From Streptomyces sp. NRRL S-337 (GTDB lineage: Bacteria; Actinomycetota; Actinomycetes; Streptomycetales; Streptomycetaceae), in the NCBI RefSeq assembly GCF_000720175.1, contig NZ_JOIX01000074.1, positions 1 to 64,000 on the forward strand: DNA of 64,000 nucleotides. The letters run 5' to 3'. The position numbers and the translations under genes were made by a program. A model generated the notes under the pieces. That model was not told the DNA's origin, did no database searches, and saw nothing but the letters and a program-made list of their open reading frames with translations. Shown here one piece after another: positions 54,503 through 62,349 of the stretch; the stretch's first letter is position 1; every line of letters starts with the position of its first letter.

Positions 54503-55788
54503 GTACGAACCTCACGGCTCCGGTCGACCAGAGCCCCCACCACCACAAGCCCAAGGCCTCCCGGGCCAAGCTCAGCTACCCCAAGGTCCTGCTGATCATC
54601 TCGGGCAGCCTGATCCTGTTGTCCCTGCTGCGGGTGATCACCGGCGCCAACAACCTGACCGAATCCGGCCAGTACACCGCCGCGCTCAACGCCGCCGTGC
54701 CGATCGGCCTGGCCGGCCTCGGCGGTCTGTGGTCCGAGCGTTCCGGCGTCATCAACATCGGCCTCGAAGGCATGATGATGCTGGGCGCCTTCTCCGCGGG
54801 CGCGGTCGGCTGGCAGCACGGCCCCTGGGCCGCGGCGGCGGCCGGAATCGTCGGCGGCGCGCTCGGCGGACTGCTGCACGCCGTCGTCACCGTCACCTTC
54901 GGCGTCGACCACATCATCTCCGGCGTCGCCATCAACATCATGGCGCTCGGCCTGACCCAGTTCCTCGCCAAGCTGTGGTTCGGCGCGGACGGCAGCGCGG
55001 CGGCGGCCGCCGGCGGCAACGACAAGCAGTCGCCACCGATGCCCGACATGCCGACGTTCACCGTCCCCGGTCTGTCCGACTGGCTCTACTCCATCGAGCA
55101 CCACCACTGGTTCCTGGTCTCCGACGTGGCCGGCATCCTCGGCTCCCTGGTCACCAACGTCTCCTGGCTGACCCTGCTGACCGTCGTCGTCTTCGTACTC
55201 AGCTTCTTCGTCCTGTGGCGTTCCTCCTTCGGCCTGCGGCTGCGCTCCTGCGGCGAGGGCCCGATCGCGGCCGAGTCGCTGGGCGTCAACGTCTACCGCT
55301 ACAAGTACGCGGCGGTGATCGTCTCCGGCGCGCTGGCCGGCCTCGGCGGCGCGTTCCTCGCGATCTACGTGCACATCTACCAGGACGGCCAGACCGGCGG
55401 CCGCGGCTACATCGGCCTCGCCACCATGATCTTCGGCAACTGGCGGCCGGGCGGCGTCGCCATGGGCGCCGGCCTGTTCGGCTTCATGGACGCGCTCCAG
55501 CTGCGCGGCGGCGGCCCCACCGTCCACGCGCTGCTGCTCCTGCTCGCCGTGCTGCTGGTCGGCCTGGCGGTGTGGAAGCTGCGCGCCGGGCAGCGCCCGC
55601 AGGCCGTGATCAGCGTGGTCGCCGCCGTGCTGCTCGCCGTCTGGTACGCCACCACCGACACGGTCCCGCTGGAGATCGTCGGCGTCGCCCCGTACATCGC
55701 CACGCTGCTGGTGCTCTCGCTGGCGTCGCAACGACTGCGGCCGCCGAAGGCCATCGGCAAGATCTACCGGAGAGGCCAGGGCAAGTGA
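54499..55788 (+). CDS. Nucleoside ABC transporter permease, second subunit
   Basis: The 429-residue permease of the same family has LGGLWSERSGVINIGLEGMM, FGVDHIISGVAINIMALGLT, SSFGLRLRSCGEGPIAAESLGV and AIYVHIYQDGQTGGRGYIGLATMIFGNWRP. It has about ten helices and a His-rich N-terminus (PHHHKPK). An insert of about 50 residues after the fourth helix (GGNDKQSPPMPDMPTFTV) is exposed. It is followed at once by cytidine deaminase with a GTGA overlap, tying uptake to breakdown. Confidence 0.93.
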   Translation: MSTNLTAPVDQSPHHHKPKASRAKLSYPKVLLIISGSLILLSLLRVITGANNLTESGQYTAALNAAVPIGLAGLGGLWSERSGVINIGLEGMMMLGAFSAGAVGWQHGPWAAAAAGIVGGALGGLLHAVVTVTFGVDHIISGVAINIMALGLTQFLAKLWFGADGSAAAAAGGNDKQSPPMPDMPTFTVPGLSDWLYSIEHHHWFLVSDVAGILGSLVTNVSWLTLLTVVVFVLSFFVLWRSSFGLRLRSCGEGPIAAESLGVNVYRYKYAAVIVSGALAGLGGAFLAIYVHIYQDGQTGGRGYIGLATMIFGNWRPGGVAMGAGLFGFMDALQLRGGGPTVHALLLLLAVLLVGLAVWKLRAGQRPQAVISVVAAVLLAVWYATTDTVPLEIVGVAPYIATLLVLSLASQRLRPPKAIGKIYRRGQGK

Positions 55789-56180
55789 GCACCACTCCCG
55801 ACTGGGAGTCGCTGCGGGCGCAGGCCCGGGACGCGATGTCCCGGGCCTACGCCCCGTACTCCGGCTACCCCGTCGGGGCCGCCGCCCTCGTGGACGACGG
55901 CCGCACGGTCACCGGCTGCAACGTCGAGAACGCCTCGTACGGCCTCGGCCTGTGCGCCGAATGCGGCCTGATCTCCGCCCTGTTCGCGGGCGGCGGCGGC
56001 CGCCTGACCGCCTTCACGTGCGTGGACGGCGCGGGCGAGCTGCTGGTCCCCTGCGGCCGCTGCCGCCAGCTCCTGTGGGAACACGGCGGCCCGGAGCTCC
56101 TGGTGGACACCCGGGCGGGCATCCGGCCCCTGTCGGAGCTGCTGCCGGATGCGTTCGGGGCGGGGCATCTGGCGGGGTGA
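55785..56180 (+). CDS. cdd: Cytidine deaminase
   Basis: The 131-residue zinc enzyme converts cytidine and deoxycytidine to uridine and deoxyuridine. Zinc site and catalytic Glu: NVENASYGLGLCAECGLISALFA (the CAE motif) and VPCGRCRQLLWE. The family start AYAPYSGYPVGAAAL is present. Normal homotetrameric length. It is translationally coupled to the permease; a terminator hairpin lies about 90 nt after its stop. Its usual partner deoA is now 6.2 kb away, beyond the RiPP island. Confidence 0.95.
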   Translation: MSTTPDWESLRAQARDAMSRAYAPYSGYPVGAAALVDDGRTVTGCNVENASYGLGLCAECGLISALFAGGGGRLTAFTCVDGAGELLVPCGRCRQLLWEHGGPELLVDTRAGIRPLSELLPDAFGAGHLAG

Positions 56181-56271
56181 CGGCGGGCTGACGGACGTGC
56201 GGCGGCATGCTGCGGCTACTGGGGGCACCTGGCGAGCCGACGGGCCGACGGGCGACAGCCCTTGTTGTACG

Positions 56272-56301
56272 GCCCTAGGGGCGCCATCGCCCCCTTAGGG
56301 C
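56272..56301 (+). terminator. Terminator after cdd
   Basis: GCCCTAGGGGCG (56272-56283) pairs with CGCCCCCTTAGGGC (56288-56301) with one bulge and one mismatch. It marks the left edge of the inserted accessory island. Confidence 0.6.
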
Positions 56302-56451
56302 ATGGCACCCCCGCCACCCACCCCCGCTCGGGAAGGCCGGGGATCCGTAGCGCTCACACCCCACTGCGCTCAGTTCCGCGATGCGGGTGACCTTGCTGGG
56401 GTGCCACCTGTCATAGCGACGGCTGAGAACTGCGGTTCGGCGACCCGGTGT

Positions 56452-56952
56452 CTACCTCCAGCCGTCCAGCGAGACCTGTTCCCCGTCGGCCAGGTAGTGA
56501 TGAAGAGCGCTGGCGGTGGTGCCGACGAACTCGTCGGGGATGGCATCGGCGTCGACCCAGCACACCTGGTCGTGCTTCCGCGGCTCCCGGTTCTCGGGTT
56601 CGCCGGTCCATTCGTGGGCGGCGAAGACGACGGTGAGGAAGCCGTTGGGGGCCTCGACGCCCCAGGCGCAGTGAATGATGTGGGCGACCTTCAGATCCTC
56701 AGGTTTCACTGTCAGGCCGGTCTCCTCGTACAGCTCGCGTACGGCGGTCTTGGTGATCGGCTCGCCGGGCTCGCTCTTGCCGACGGGGAGGTCCCACATC
56801 CGCTGTGCGAACTTGGCGTTCCGGCTGCGCTGGAGGAGGACGACGCGGTTGGTGGCCGTGTCGTGGACGATGACGGCGGCGACCAGCAGGGTCATGGCTT
56901 CGAGGGCGGGCCTGAGTGCTTCGGGCTGGTCGTCGGTCTTCGGCTGAGCCAC
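56452..56952 (-). CDS. Nudix hydrolase
   Basis: The 166-residue protein has a complete Nudix box, GKSEPGEPITKTAVRELYEETGL, matching GX5EX7REUXEEXGU. It cleaves a nucleoside diphosphate linked to some group X; the substrate is unknown. VLLQRSRNAKFAQRMWDLPVG precedes the box and WVDADAIPDEFVGTTASALHHYL closes the domain. The GTG at 56952 follows AAGGGA. It starts 34 nt behind the XRE/TPR regulator on the same strand, so the two may share a transcript. Confidence 0.9.
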   Translation of the reverse strand: MAQPKTDDQPEALRPALEAMTLLVAAVIVHDTATNRVVLLQRSRNAKFAQRMWDLPVGKSEPGEPITKTAVRELYEETGLTVKPEDLKVAHIIHCAWGVEAPNGFLTVVFAAHEWTGEPENREPRKHDQVCWVDADAIPDEFVGTTASALHHYLADGEQVSLDGWR

Positions 56953-56986
56953 GGTGCATCCCTTCGTCGGCCGGTTGATCGGCAGC

Positions 56987-58348
56987 TTAGGCCAGCGCTT
57001 CTCGTGCGCGGCGGGCGAGTTCGGCGGCGCCCGGCACTTTCCGTCGCTGGTAGATGGCAAGGGTGGACCTGAGCGATGTGATCGCCTTGCGCGTACGGTC
57101 GGAGGTCATCCCTCCCATGAGGCTCAGGGCCTGGGACCAAGAGGCGACGGCTTCGTCGGCACGGGCCTGGGCGGCGAGGCTGTCGCCGAGGTCGGCGTAG
57201 GTGAGGGCGTGGACACGTTTGTACTCCTGAGGATCCCAACGGATGAGGGCATCGCGGTGCTGCTGCTCGGTGCCGAGGTGGTCAGCGAGGTCAGTCAGGG
57301 TGCGGGCGGTGTGGCTGGCGACGGTGCCGGCGGCCGGGCCGCTGACGCGGGAGTAGCTGGGCTGAGGCCCGTCGTCGCGGATGAGGGCATCTTCGGCGGC
57401 GAGGAGGGCGCGCGCTGCAGCGGGCTTCTCACCAATGGCGGCGTATGCGCGGGCGTGAGTGATGTGGAGGAGGGCCTCGGTCCGGCCATCGATGCGGTTG
57501 AGGCCGCGGGTGAGCGCGGCAGCGGCGAGATCGACGCAATGGTGAGGCTGTTTGAGGCTGAGGGCCTGGTGCGCGAGGGCGCGCATCATCCAGGCGGCGT
57601 GACCATATGGGTCGGCTTCGCAGGCGAGTTGGTAGCCGACTTGGTAGTAGCGCTGGGCGGCGCCTTCCTGGCCGAGGTCGTGGTGCTTCCAGCCGGCCAG
57701 ATAGGTGAGTTCGGCGACCGCACCGAAGGCGGCTCGACGTAAGGCGTCGCTGGGGAAACGTCCGCGGAGCATGGGGGCTGCGGTGTCGGCGAGATAGGCA
57801 GTGACGGTGGTCAAGCCGTGACCACCGCCGAGACGTTCGTCGGCCGCGCTGAAGGTGGTGGTGATCTGGCGTACGACATCCACCTCCTCCACGCCAACCA
57901 TGGCCGCTCCGGTGCGTGCGCGGAGCATGCGGGCGGTGGCGTCGTGGTCGTAGGCAAGCGGCATGGCGACGCCCGCGGTGGTGAAGGCGGCTACGGAGAG
58001 GAAGCGGCGGCGCTCCACATCGGCGCGGCCAAGGTCGGTGGCGGCGAGAACCGGGTCGGATTCCCTTTCCGTTGACTCGGGCGCCTCGGATGGGCCCACA
58101 CCGATCTCGGTCCGGGTGATGGTGCGGCCTGCTCGGCGAGACAGTGCCTCGGCGAGGTACTGGCCGGTCCGGCCGGCGGGCTGGCGGGTGCCGTTCACCC
58201 AGTGGGAGATGGCCGACTTGTTGGTCTGGAGGATCTCGCCGTTCTCCGCGGCGACGCGTCGCACGTCCTTGGCCAGGGCCTCGTAGGTGCAGCCGATCGC
58301 GTCGATGGTCTCGCGCAGGCGGGAGTTGGGCGCTTTCTGTTCTGCCAC
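56987..58348 (-). CDS. XRE-family regulator with TPR-like domain
   Basis: The protein has 453 residues. The N-terminal helix-turn-helix (about 5-75) reads LRETIDAIGCTYEALAKDVR and LQTNKSAISHWVNGTRQPAG. A variable linker follows, then a helical repeat domain (about 130-450) with TPR-like pairs (TYLAGWKHHDLGQEGAAQRYY, ALTYADLGDSLAAQARADEAV). Regulators of this build are common in Streptomyces, often beside small accessory and RiPP genes. Being divergent from the small-protein/RiPP genes, it probably controls them. GTG 58348 was chosen because GGAG lies 6 nt upstream; the frame runs on to 58396. Confidence 0.82.
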   Translation of the reverse strand: MAEQKAPNSRLRETIDAIGCTYEALAKDVRRVAAENGEILQTNKSAISHWVNGTRQPAGRTGQYLAEALSRRAGRTITRTEIGVGPSEAPESTERESDPVLAATDLGRADVERRRFLSVAAFTTAGVAMPLAYDHDATARMLRARTGAAMVGVEEVDVVRQITTTFSAADERLGGGHGLTTVTAYLADTAAPMLRGRFPSDALRRAAFGAVAELTYLAGWKHHDLGQEGAAQRYYQVGYQLACEADPYGHAAWMMRALAHQALSLKQPHHCVDLAAAALTRGLNRIDGRTEALLHITHARAYAAIGEKPAAARALLAAEDALIRDDGPQPSYSRVSGPAAGTVASHTARTLTDLADHLGTEQQHRDALIRWDPQEYKRVHALTYADLGDSLAAQARADEAVASWSQALSLMGGMTSDRTRKAITSLRSTLAIYQRRKVPGAAELARRAREALA

Positions 58349-58579
58349 GATCGGCTCCAATCCGGAGCTGTAAACGACGTATACCGCTTCAACCACCTCT
58401 CACCGTACCCACTGTGCGTGACGTCGGGTTCACTAGTCGTCAGCCGCCTGACACGTGCCCAGCGCAGCAACCACCGAGGCTGACGGCGCCCCGGAGGGCT
58501 CGACAGGGCACACGCAGAACCCCCGCGACCGTCCGACCGGCCCGGGGGCATGGCCATCAACTACCAAGGAGTTGACAAC

Positions 58580-58897
58580 ATGACCAACGCTACAGCGAGG
58601 TTCTTACTCGTGCTGCTGCGGCTGCTGCTTCCAGCGCGGGGCCGCCACCGGACGGACCGTACTCAGCCGGAGGCGAGGCGCGAGGACGCGCCGACGCTCG
58701 TCCTTCCCCGTGTGCACATTCGGCGGCCTGGGCTCCTGCGTGGCGAGGACTCCGCCCTGATCCGCCCATACGTCCTGACGACCGAAGAGCTGTACGCGCG
58801 CCGCTTGCAGGGCCAGCCGGGACGGGCGTTGTGGCTGGCCGTTCACGGCGTCGACGCGGGGCCGCGCCGGATTCGCGGAGTTGAGGTGGCGGCGTGA
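58580..58897 (+). CDS. Small conserved protein, first gene of the RiPP arm
   Basis: The 105-residue protein has a hydrophobic then basic start (ARFLLVLLRLLLPARGRHR), and GLLRGEDSALIRPYVLTTEEL. It ends in RALWLAVHGVDAGPRRIRGVEVAA, a pattern recurring in small Streptomyces proteins next to XRE/TPR regulators, from memory. Function unknown; it could help target the peptide or act with the regulator. AAGGAG 8 nt before the ATG. The stop overlaps the next start (TGATG). Confidence 0.7.
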   Translation: MTNATARFLLVLLRLLLPARGRHRTDRTQPEARREDAPTLVLPRVHIRRPGLLRGEDSALIRPYVLTTEELYARRLQGQPGRALWLAVHGVDAGPRRIRGVEVAA

Positions 58898-59262
58898 TGT
58901 ACCCCACGGAGAAACCGCGGCTGCTGCCGTGGTCCAGCCCGGACGGGAAGCCGTGCTACCTGGCAGGCGACGGGAACGGATACGTGTCCCGCCTGGCCGA
59001 CAACGTGGAGGCGGCACAGCTCAGCTCGGCCGCTGAACTGATCGAGGAAGCCCGCCCCCTCCTCGCCGGACGGACCTGGACCCCTGAGGAAGTCCATCTA
59101 CTGGCATGCGTGTTGACCGCCTCCCTGGCCGATGTGCACCGGGTGGCGGAGAGCAGAGGCGCGCGGATGCCCGCCCCGGACGATGACGAGCCCGACAGCG
59201 ATGCCGCTCCGGGCGGCGGCGATGGCGGCAAGTCACGGCTTCCTGCAGACGCGTTCGACTGA
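58897..59262 (+). CDS. Small conserved protein, second gene of the RiPP arm
   Basis: The 121-residue protein has YPTEKPRLLPWSSPDGKPCYLAGDGNGYVSRLADNVE and a helical part WTPEEVHLLACVLTASLADVHRVAESRG. An acidic Gly-rich tail (DDDEPDSDAAPGGG) ends it. It starts within the stop codon of the preceding gene and is followed by the RiPP precursor 146 nt later. Unknown function; no known domain recognised. Confidence 0.68.
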   Translation: MYPTEKPRLLPWSSPDGKPCYLAGDGNGYVSRLADNVEAAQLSSAAELIEEARPLLAGRTWTPEEVHLLACVLTASLADVHRVAESRGARMPAPDDDEPDSDAAPGGGDGGKSRLPADAFD

Positions 59263-59408
59263 TCCGGGCGCGTGCACACTCACCCGCCGGAGCGGCTGTT
59301 GCCCTCACGGCCGACAGCCCAACCGATGGCGGAGCCCGATCCGTGGCGACGGATGGGCAACTCCCGCGCCCAGTCGGGCCGGGACCGACGAGAGAAAGGG
59401 GGCGCGGC

Positions 59409-59693
59409 ATGGCCGCGACCGCTGAGATCGAGAGCGCCACGTCCACTACGCACCTCACCGGCACCCGCCCCTGGGGGGCCGGCCGACTCGCGCCGTATCC
59501 GACCACGTTGCACCGTCCGCACGCCACGGTCACCGTCGACCCCGCCACGCAACTCGGCGTGTTCCGCGACCATGCCGGCCAGGTGGTCGAGATGGGCAAG
59601 CACGGCACCAGCTCCGGCACCGAGACCTCCACGACCACGAACTCGGACTCGCAGAACGACCAGGGCCACGACCAGGACAGCCAGCAGGACTGA
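59409..59693 (+). CDS. tgmA: ATP-grasp-modified RiPP precursor peptide
   Basis: The 94-residue precursor belongs to the putative ATP-grasp-target family (GRASP_targ type). The leader has the family motif RPWGAGRLAPYP (residues 20-31), a VTVDPATQLGVF strand (41-52) and GQVVEMGKHGTSS (57-69). The likely core is residues 65-94: Thr67, Ser68, Ser69, Thr71, Thr73 to Thr77 and Ser79 as hydroxyl donors, and Glu72 with Asp80, 84, 88, 90 and 94 as acid partners. There is no Cys and no Lys in the core, so ester rather than amide links are expected. The stop overlaps the maturase start (TGATG). Ribosome site GAGAAAGGGGG. Confidence 0.85.
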   Translation: MAATAEIESATSTTHLTGTRPWGAGRLAPYPTTLHRPHATVTVDPATQLGVFRDHAGQVVEMGKHGTSSGTETSTTTNSDSQNDQGHDQDSQQD

Positions 59694-60661
59694 TGCCTGC
59701 GAACGAGGAGAGGCCGGTACTGGTGGCCACCGAGGCGGACGATGTCACCGCCGACATGGTGATCACCCAACTCAACCGGCGAAACGTGCCGGTGGTCAGG
59801 TTCAACCCCGGTGACTTCGGCGGATGCCTGACGGTCTCGGCCCGGTTCGGCGCCGGCCCGGCCCCAGTGGCCGGGCAGGTGCGTACCCTGTCGAGAACCG
59901 TCGACCTGGATCACGTGCGAGCGGTGTACTGGCGCCGCCCAGCCTGGCCCGACTTCCCGTACTTGAGCGACGACGATGCGCGGTTCGCCGCCGCGCAAGT
60001 GCGCTATGGGCTCGGCGGTGCCCTTTTCGCCCTCGAAGGCCCGCTATGGGTCAATCATCCCCTTCGTAACGCAGCGGCCGACTACAAGCCTGCTCAACTC
60101 GCTGTCGCCCAGCGGCTTGGCCTCACAGTGCCGTCGACCCTTGTGACCAATGACCCGGATGAAGCACGGGAGTTCATCGCCGCACACGGGCAGGTGATCT
60201 ACAAGACTCTGCGGTGGACCTCGTACAAGCGAGACGGAGTTCCGGTTACCGGGTGGGCAGACCCGGTCACCGCCGCGGAGATCGATGACAGCGTGCGCGT
60301 GACACCGCACCTGTTCCAAGCCCGCGTGGACAAGGTCGCCGACGTGCGAGTGCTGGTGGTCGGCGAGCGAGCGTTCTCCGTGCGGATCGACTCCGACCTC
60401 CTGGACTGGCGCAAGGACTACTCCGCCCTCTCCTACAGCGTGGTAGACCTGCCGGACCACGTGGACAAGGCGCTCCTTGCCTACTTGGACCGCTTCGGGC
60501 TGGTGTCCGGGAGCTTCGACCTCGCCGTCGACCGGGCGGGTGACTACTGGTGGTTGGAGCTGAATCCGAACGGCCAATGGGGGTGGCTGGAAGAGAAGAC
60601 CGGCCTGGAAATGTCCGCCACATTCGCCGACCTGCTGACCCGAGGAGAGCCCGCCCCATGA
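59693..60661 (+). CDS. tgmB: ATP-grasp ribosomal peptide maturase
   Basis: The 322-residue protein belongs to the SAV_5884-type maturase family. The pre-grasp part has VLVATEADDVTADMVITQLN, YWRRPAWPDFP and LWVNHPLRNAAADYKPAQL. The ATP-grasp fold has VIYKTLRW (ATP lysine), HLFQARVDKVADVRVLVVG and the metal-binding WWLELNPNGQWGWLE. Such enzymes activate Asp/Glu side chains with ATP so that Thr/Ser/Lys of the precursor close macrolactones or macrolactams. Overlaps the precursor by 1 nt and the methyltransferase by 4 nt. Confidence 0.92.
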   Translation: MPANEERPVLVATEADDVTADMVITQLNRRNVPVVRFNPGDFGGCLTVSARFGAGPAPVAGQVRTLSRTVDLDHVRAVYWRRPAWPDFPYLSDDDARFAAAQVRYGLGGALFALEGPLWVNHPLRNAAADYKPAQLAVAQRLGLTVPSTLVTNDPDEAREFIAAHGQVIYKTLRWTSYKRDGVPVTGWADPVTAAEIDDSVRVTPHLFQARVDKVADVRVLVVGERAFSVRIDSDLLDWRKDYSALSYSVVDLPDHVDKALLAYLDRFGLVSGSFDLAVDRAGDYWWLELNPNGQWGWLEEKTGLEMSATFADLLTRGEPAP

Positions 60662-61824
60662 CGGAAACCGCGCCCGAGCGACGTGCCCTTGCCGACCGGC
60701 TGGAGAAGGCCGGTGTCCTCTCGATCCCCCAATGGCGGGCGGCGGTCGAGGCCGTACCGCGTGAGCTGTTCTTGAACCCCGGGGTCTTCCTGCCCGTGGA
60801 CGGTGGCCGCTGGCAACCGGTCACAGCGGTGGGAGCCAACCCGGCGGAGTGGGCGAAGATCGCCTACAGCGACCAGTCCCTTACCACTCAGCTCGATGGT
60901 CACCTCACCGCCGACCAGGCCGCTGACCTCGTGACAGGTGTGCCCACGTCCTCGTCCACCACGCCCGTCACCGTGGTCGGCATGATCGAGAGCCTGGACG
61001 TGGAAGACGGGCACCAGGTGCTGGAGATCGGCACCGGCACCGGTTACTCCTCGGCCCTGATGTGCCACCGCCTCGGCGAAGACAACGTCACCACGGTCGA
61101 GGTGGACCCCGACGTGGCGGCCCGCGCGGACGCCGCGCTGGAAGCAGCCGGGTTCTCGACATGGACCGTGACGGGGGACGGGCTCCTGGGGCACCCCCGC
61201 CGCGCCCCGTACGACCGGGTGATTGCCACCTGTGCCGTACGCCGCATCCCCCACACCTGGATCCGGCAGACGAAGCCGGGCGGCATCATCCTCGCGACCC
61301 TTGGCTCCTGGCCCTACGGCACGGGTCTGGCAAAGGTGACCGTGGGCGAAGACGGGACCGCCGAGGGCCGGATCATCGGCCGCTCCTCGTTCATGCAGGC
61401 TCGGGCGCAAGCCGTGGTCCCGCCGGCCGGCGACCTGTCCGCACGCACGGCCTTCCCCGACAGCGAGCGCGCGGTGAAGGTAGCGCCGGTCATGCTGGCG
61501 GAGTGGATGCCCGCCTTCCTCGCCCAGCTTGCCGCGCCCGGCGCACACCTCGTTCGCGCCTCGACGCGCGAAGGACCAGAGCTCCTGTACCTCTTCCACC
61601 CGGAGCGCGAGTCCTTCGCACAATTCACGTCCGACGGCGAGGGCTGGACCGTCCGCCAGGGCGGCCCGGTGGCCCTGTGGGACGACATCGAGCAGGCCCT
61701 CACCGCATGGCAGGACACGGGAAGCCCCGACATCACCGCCGTACAGCTCCAGATCGACAGCAAGGCCCACACTTATTGGATCGAGGACAGCCCGTCGCTG
61801 CGCTGGCACCACCGCCTCGCATGA
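60658..61824 (+). CDS. tgmC: PIMT-like methyltransferase of the ATP-grasp RiPP system
   Basis: The 388-residue protein has an L-isoaspartyl methyltransferase (PCMT) fold: SLTTQLDGH near the substrate site, VLEIGTGTGYSSALMCHRLG for S-adenosylmethionine, VEVDPDVAARADAAL, and YDRVIATCAVRRIPHTWIRQ. An extra C-terminal domain of about 170 residues (after ILATLGSWPYG) is typical of the RiPP-linked type. In characterised PIMT-containing graspetides (such as fuscimiditide) the homologue methylates an Asp of the ester-crosslinked peptide, giving an aspartimide. The same is inferred here. Its ATGA start overlaps the maturase stop. Confidence 0.9.
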   Translation: MTETAPERRALADRLEKAGVLSIPQWRAAVEAVPRELFLNPGVFLPVDGGRWQPVTAVGANPAEWAKIAYSDQSLTTQLDGHLTADQAADLVTGVPTSSSTTPVTVVGMIESLDVEDGHQVLEIGTGTGYSSALMCHRLGEDNVTTVEVDPDVAARADAALEAAGFSTWTVTGDGLLGHPRRAPYDRVIATCAVRRIPHTWIRQTKPGGIILATLGSWPYGTGLAKVTVGEDGTAEGRIIGRSSFMQARAQAVVPPAGDLSARTAFPDSERAVKVAPVMLAEWMPAFLAQLAAPGAHLVRASTREGPELLYLFHPERESFAQFTSDGEGWTVRQGGPVALWDDIEQALTAWQDTGSPDITAVQLQIDSKAHTYWIEDSPSLRWHHRLA

Positions 61825-61907
61825 AAGAGCGCGAAGCGATCAACCCCGGCGGCCCCCTACCCTCCTGGGGAGCAGCCGCCGGATCGTAAGGATGCGAGAG
61901 GTGCGAG

Positions 61908-62213
61908 ATGGACGACGAACCGTTGTCGGAATGGGCGGAGCGCCGTTACGCGAAGGTCGGACGGCTCCGCGCAATTCCCCTCGTCACCGGTGACGGCCCC
62001 AGAGGCGCGCATCTGAACCCGGATGCACCCCGTGTCATCCAGCGATGGAACGGATACTCCTGGGAACCCCACGGTTTCGCGTCCAACCTCGCCGAGGCGA
62101 AACGGATCCTGTACCCCGAGGTCATCGAGTCCCCGGCCCCGGGGTCTGCGCCCAAGCTCGGCGCAGGCACCGGCAAGCACCGTAAGCCCCGGGCGCCAAG
62201 GTCGGAGCGCTAG
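61908..62213 (+). CDS. DUF6087 family small protein
   Basis: The 101-residue protein matches the Streptomyces DUF6087 family: EPLSEWAERRYAKVGRLRA, GAHLNPDAPRVIQRWNGYSWEPHG and ASNLAEAKRILYPEV, with a basic tail (GKHRKPRAPRSER). Function is unknown. It lies 83 nt after the methyltransferase and is the last gene of the inserted island. GTGCGAGATG holds the start; a purine-rich GGATGCGAGAGG lies just before. Confidence 0.75.
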   Translation: MDDEPLSEWAERRYAKVGRLRAIPLVTGDGPRGAHLNPDAPRVIQRWNGYSWEPHGFASNLAEAKRILYPEVIESPAPGSAPKLGAGTGKHRKPRAPRSER

Positions 62214-62349
62214 GGACCGTCCGGCCGCGTGGCCTGCACCGCGCCGGACGGGAAGGTCCGCCGCATCCCCGCCCACACCCACCCTGGCCACCCGGCATCT
62301 ATGCGTGTAGAACGGGGATGGGACCTACCCGTTCGAAAGGAAACCGTCC

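Noticed and set aside
56181..62349. RiPP island as a site-specific integrative element
   Set aside because: No integrase, excisionase, replication gene or tRNA-derived direct repeats at the edges.
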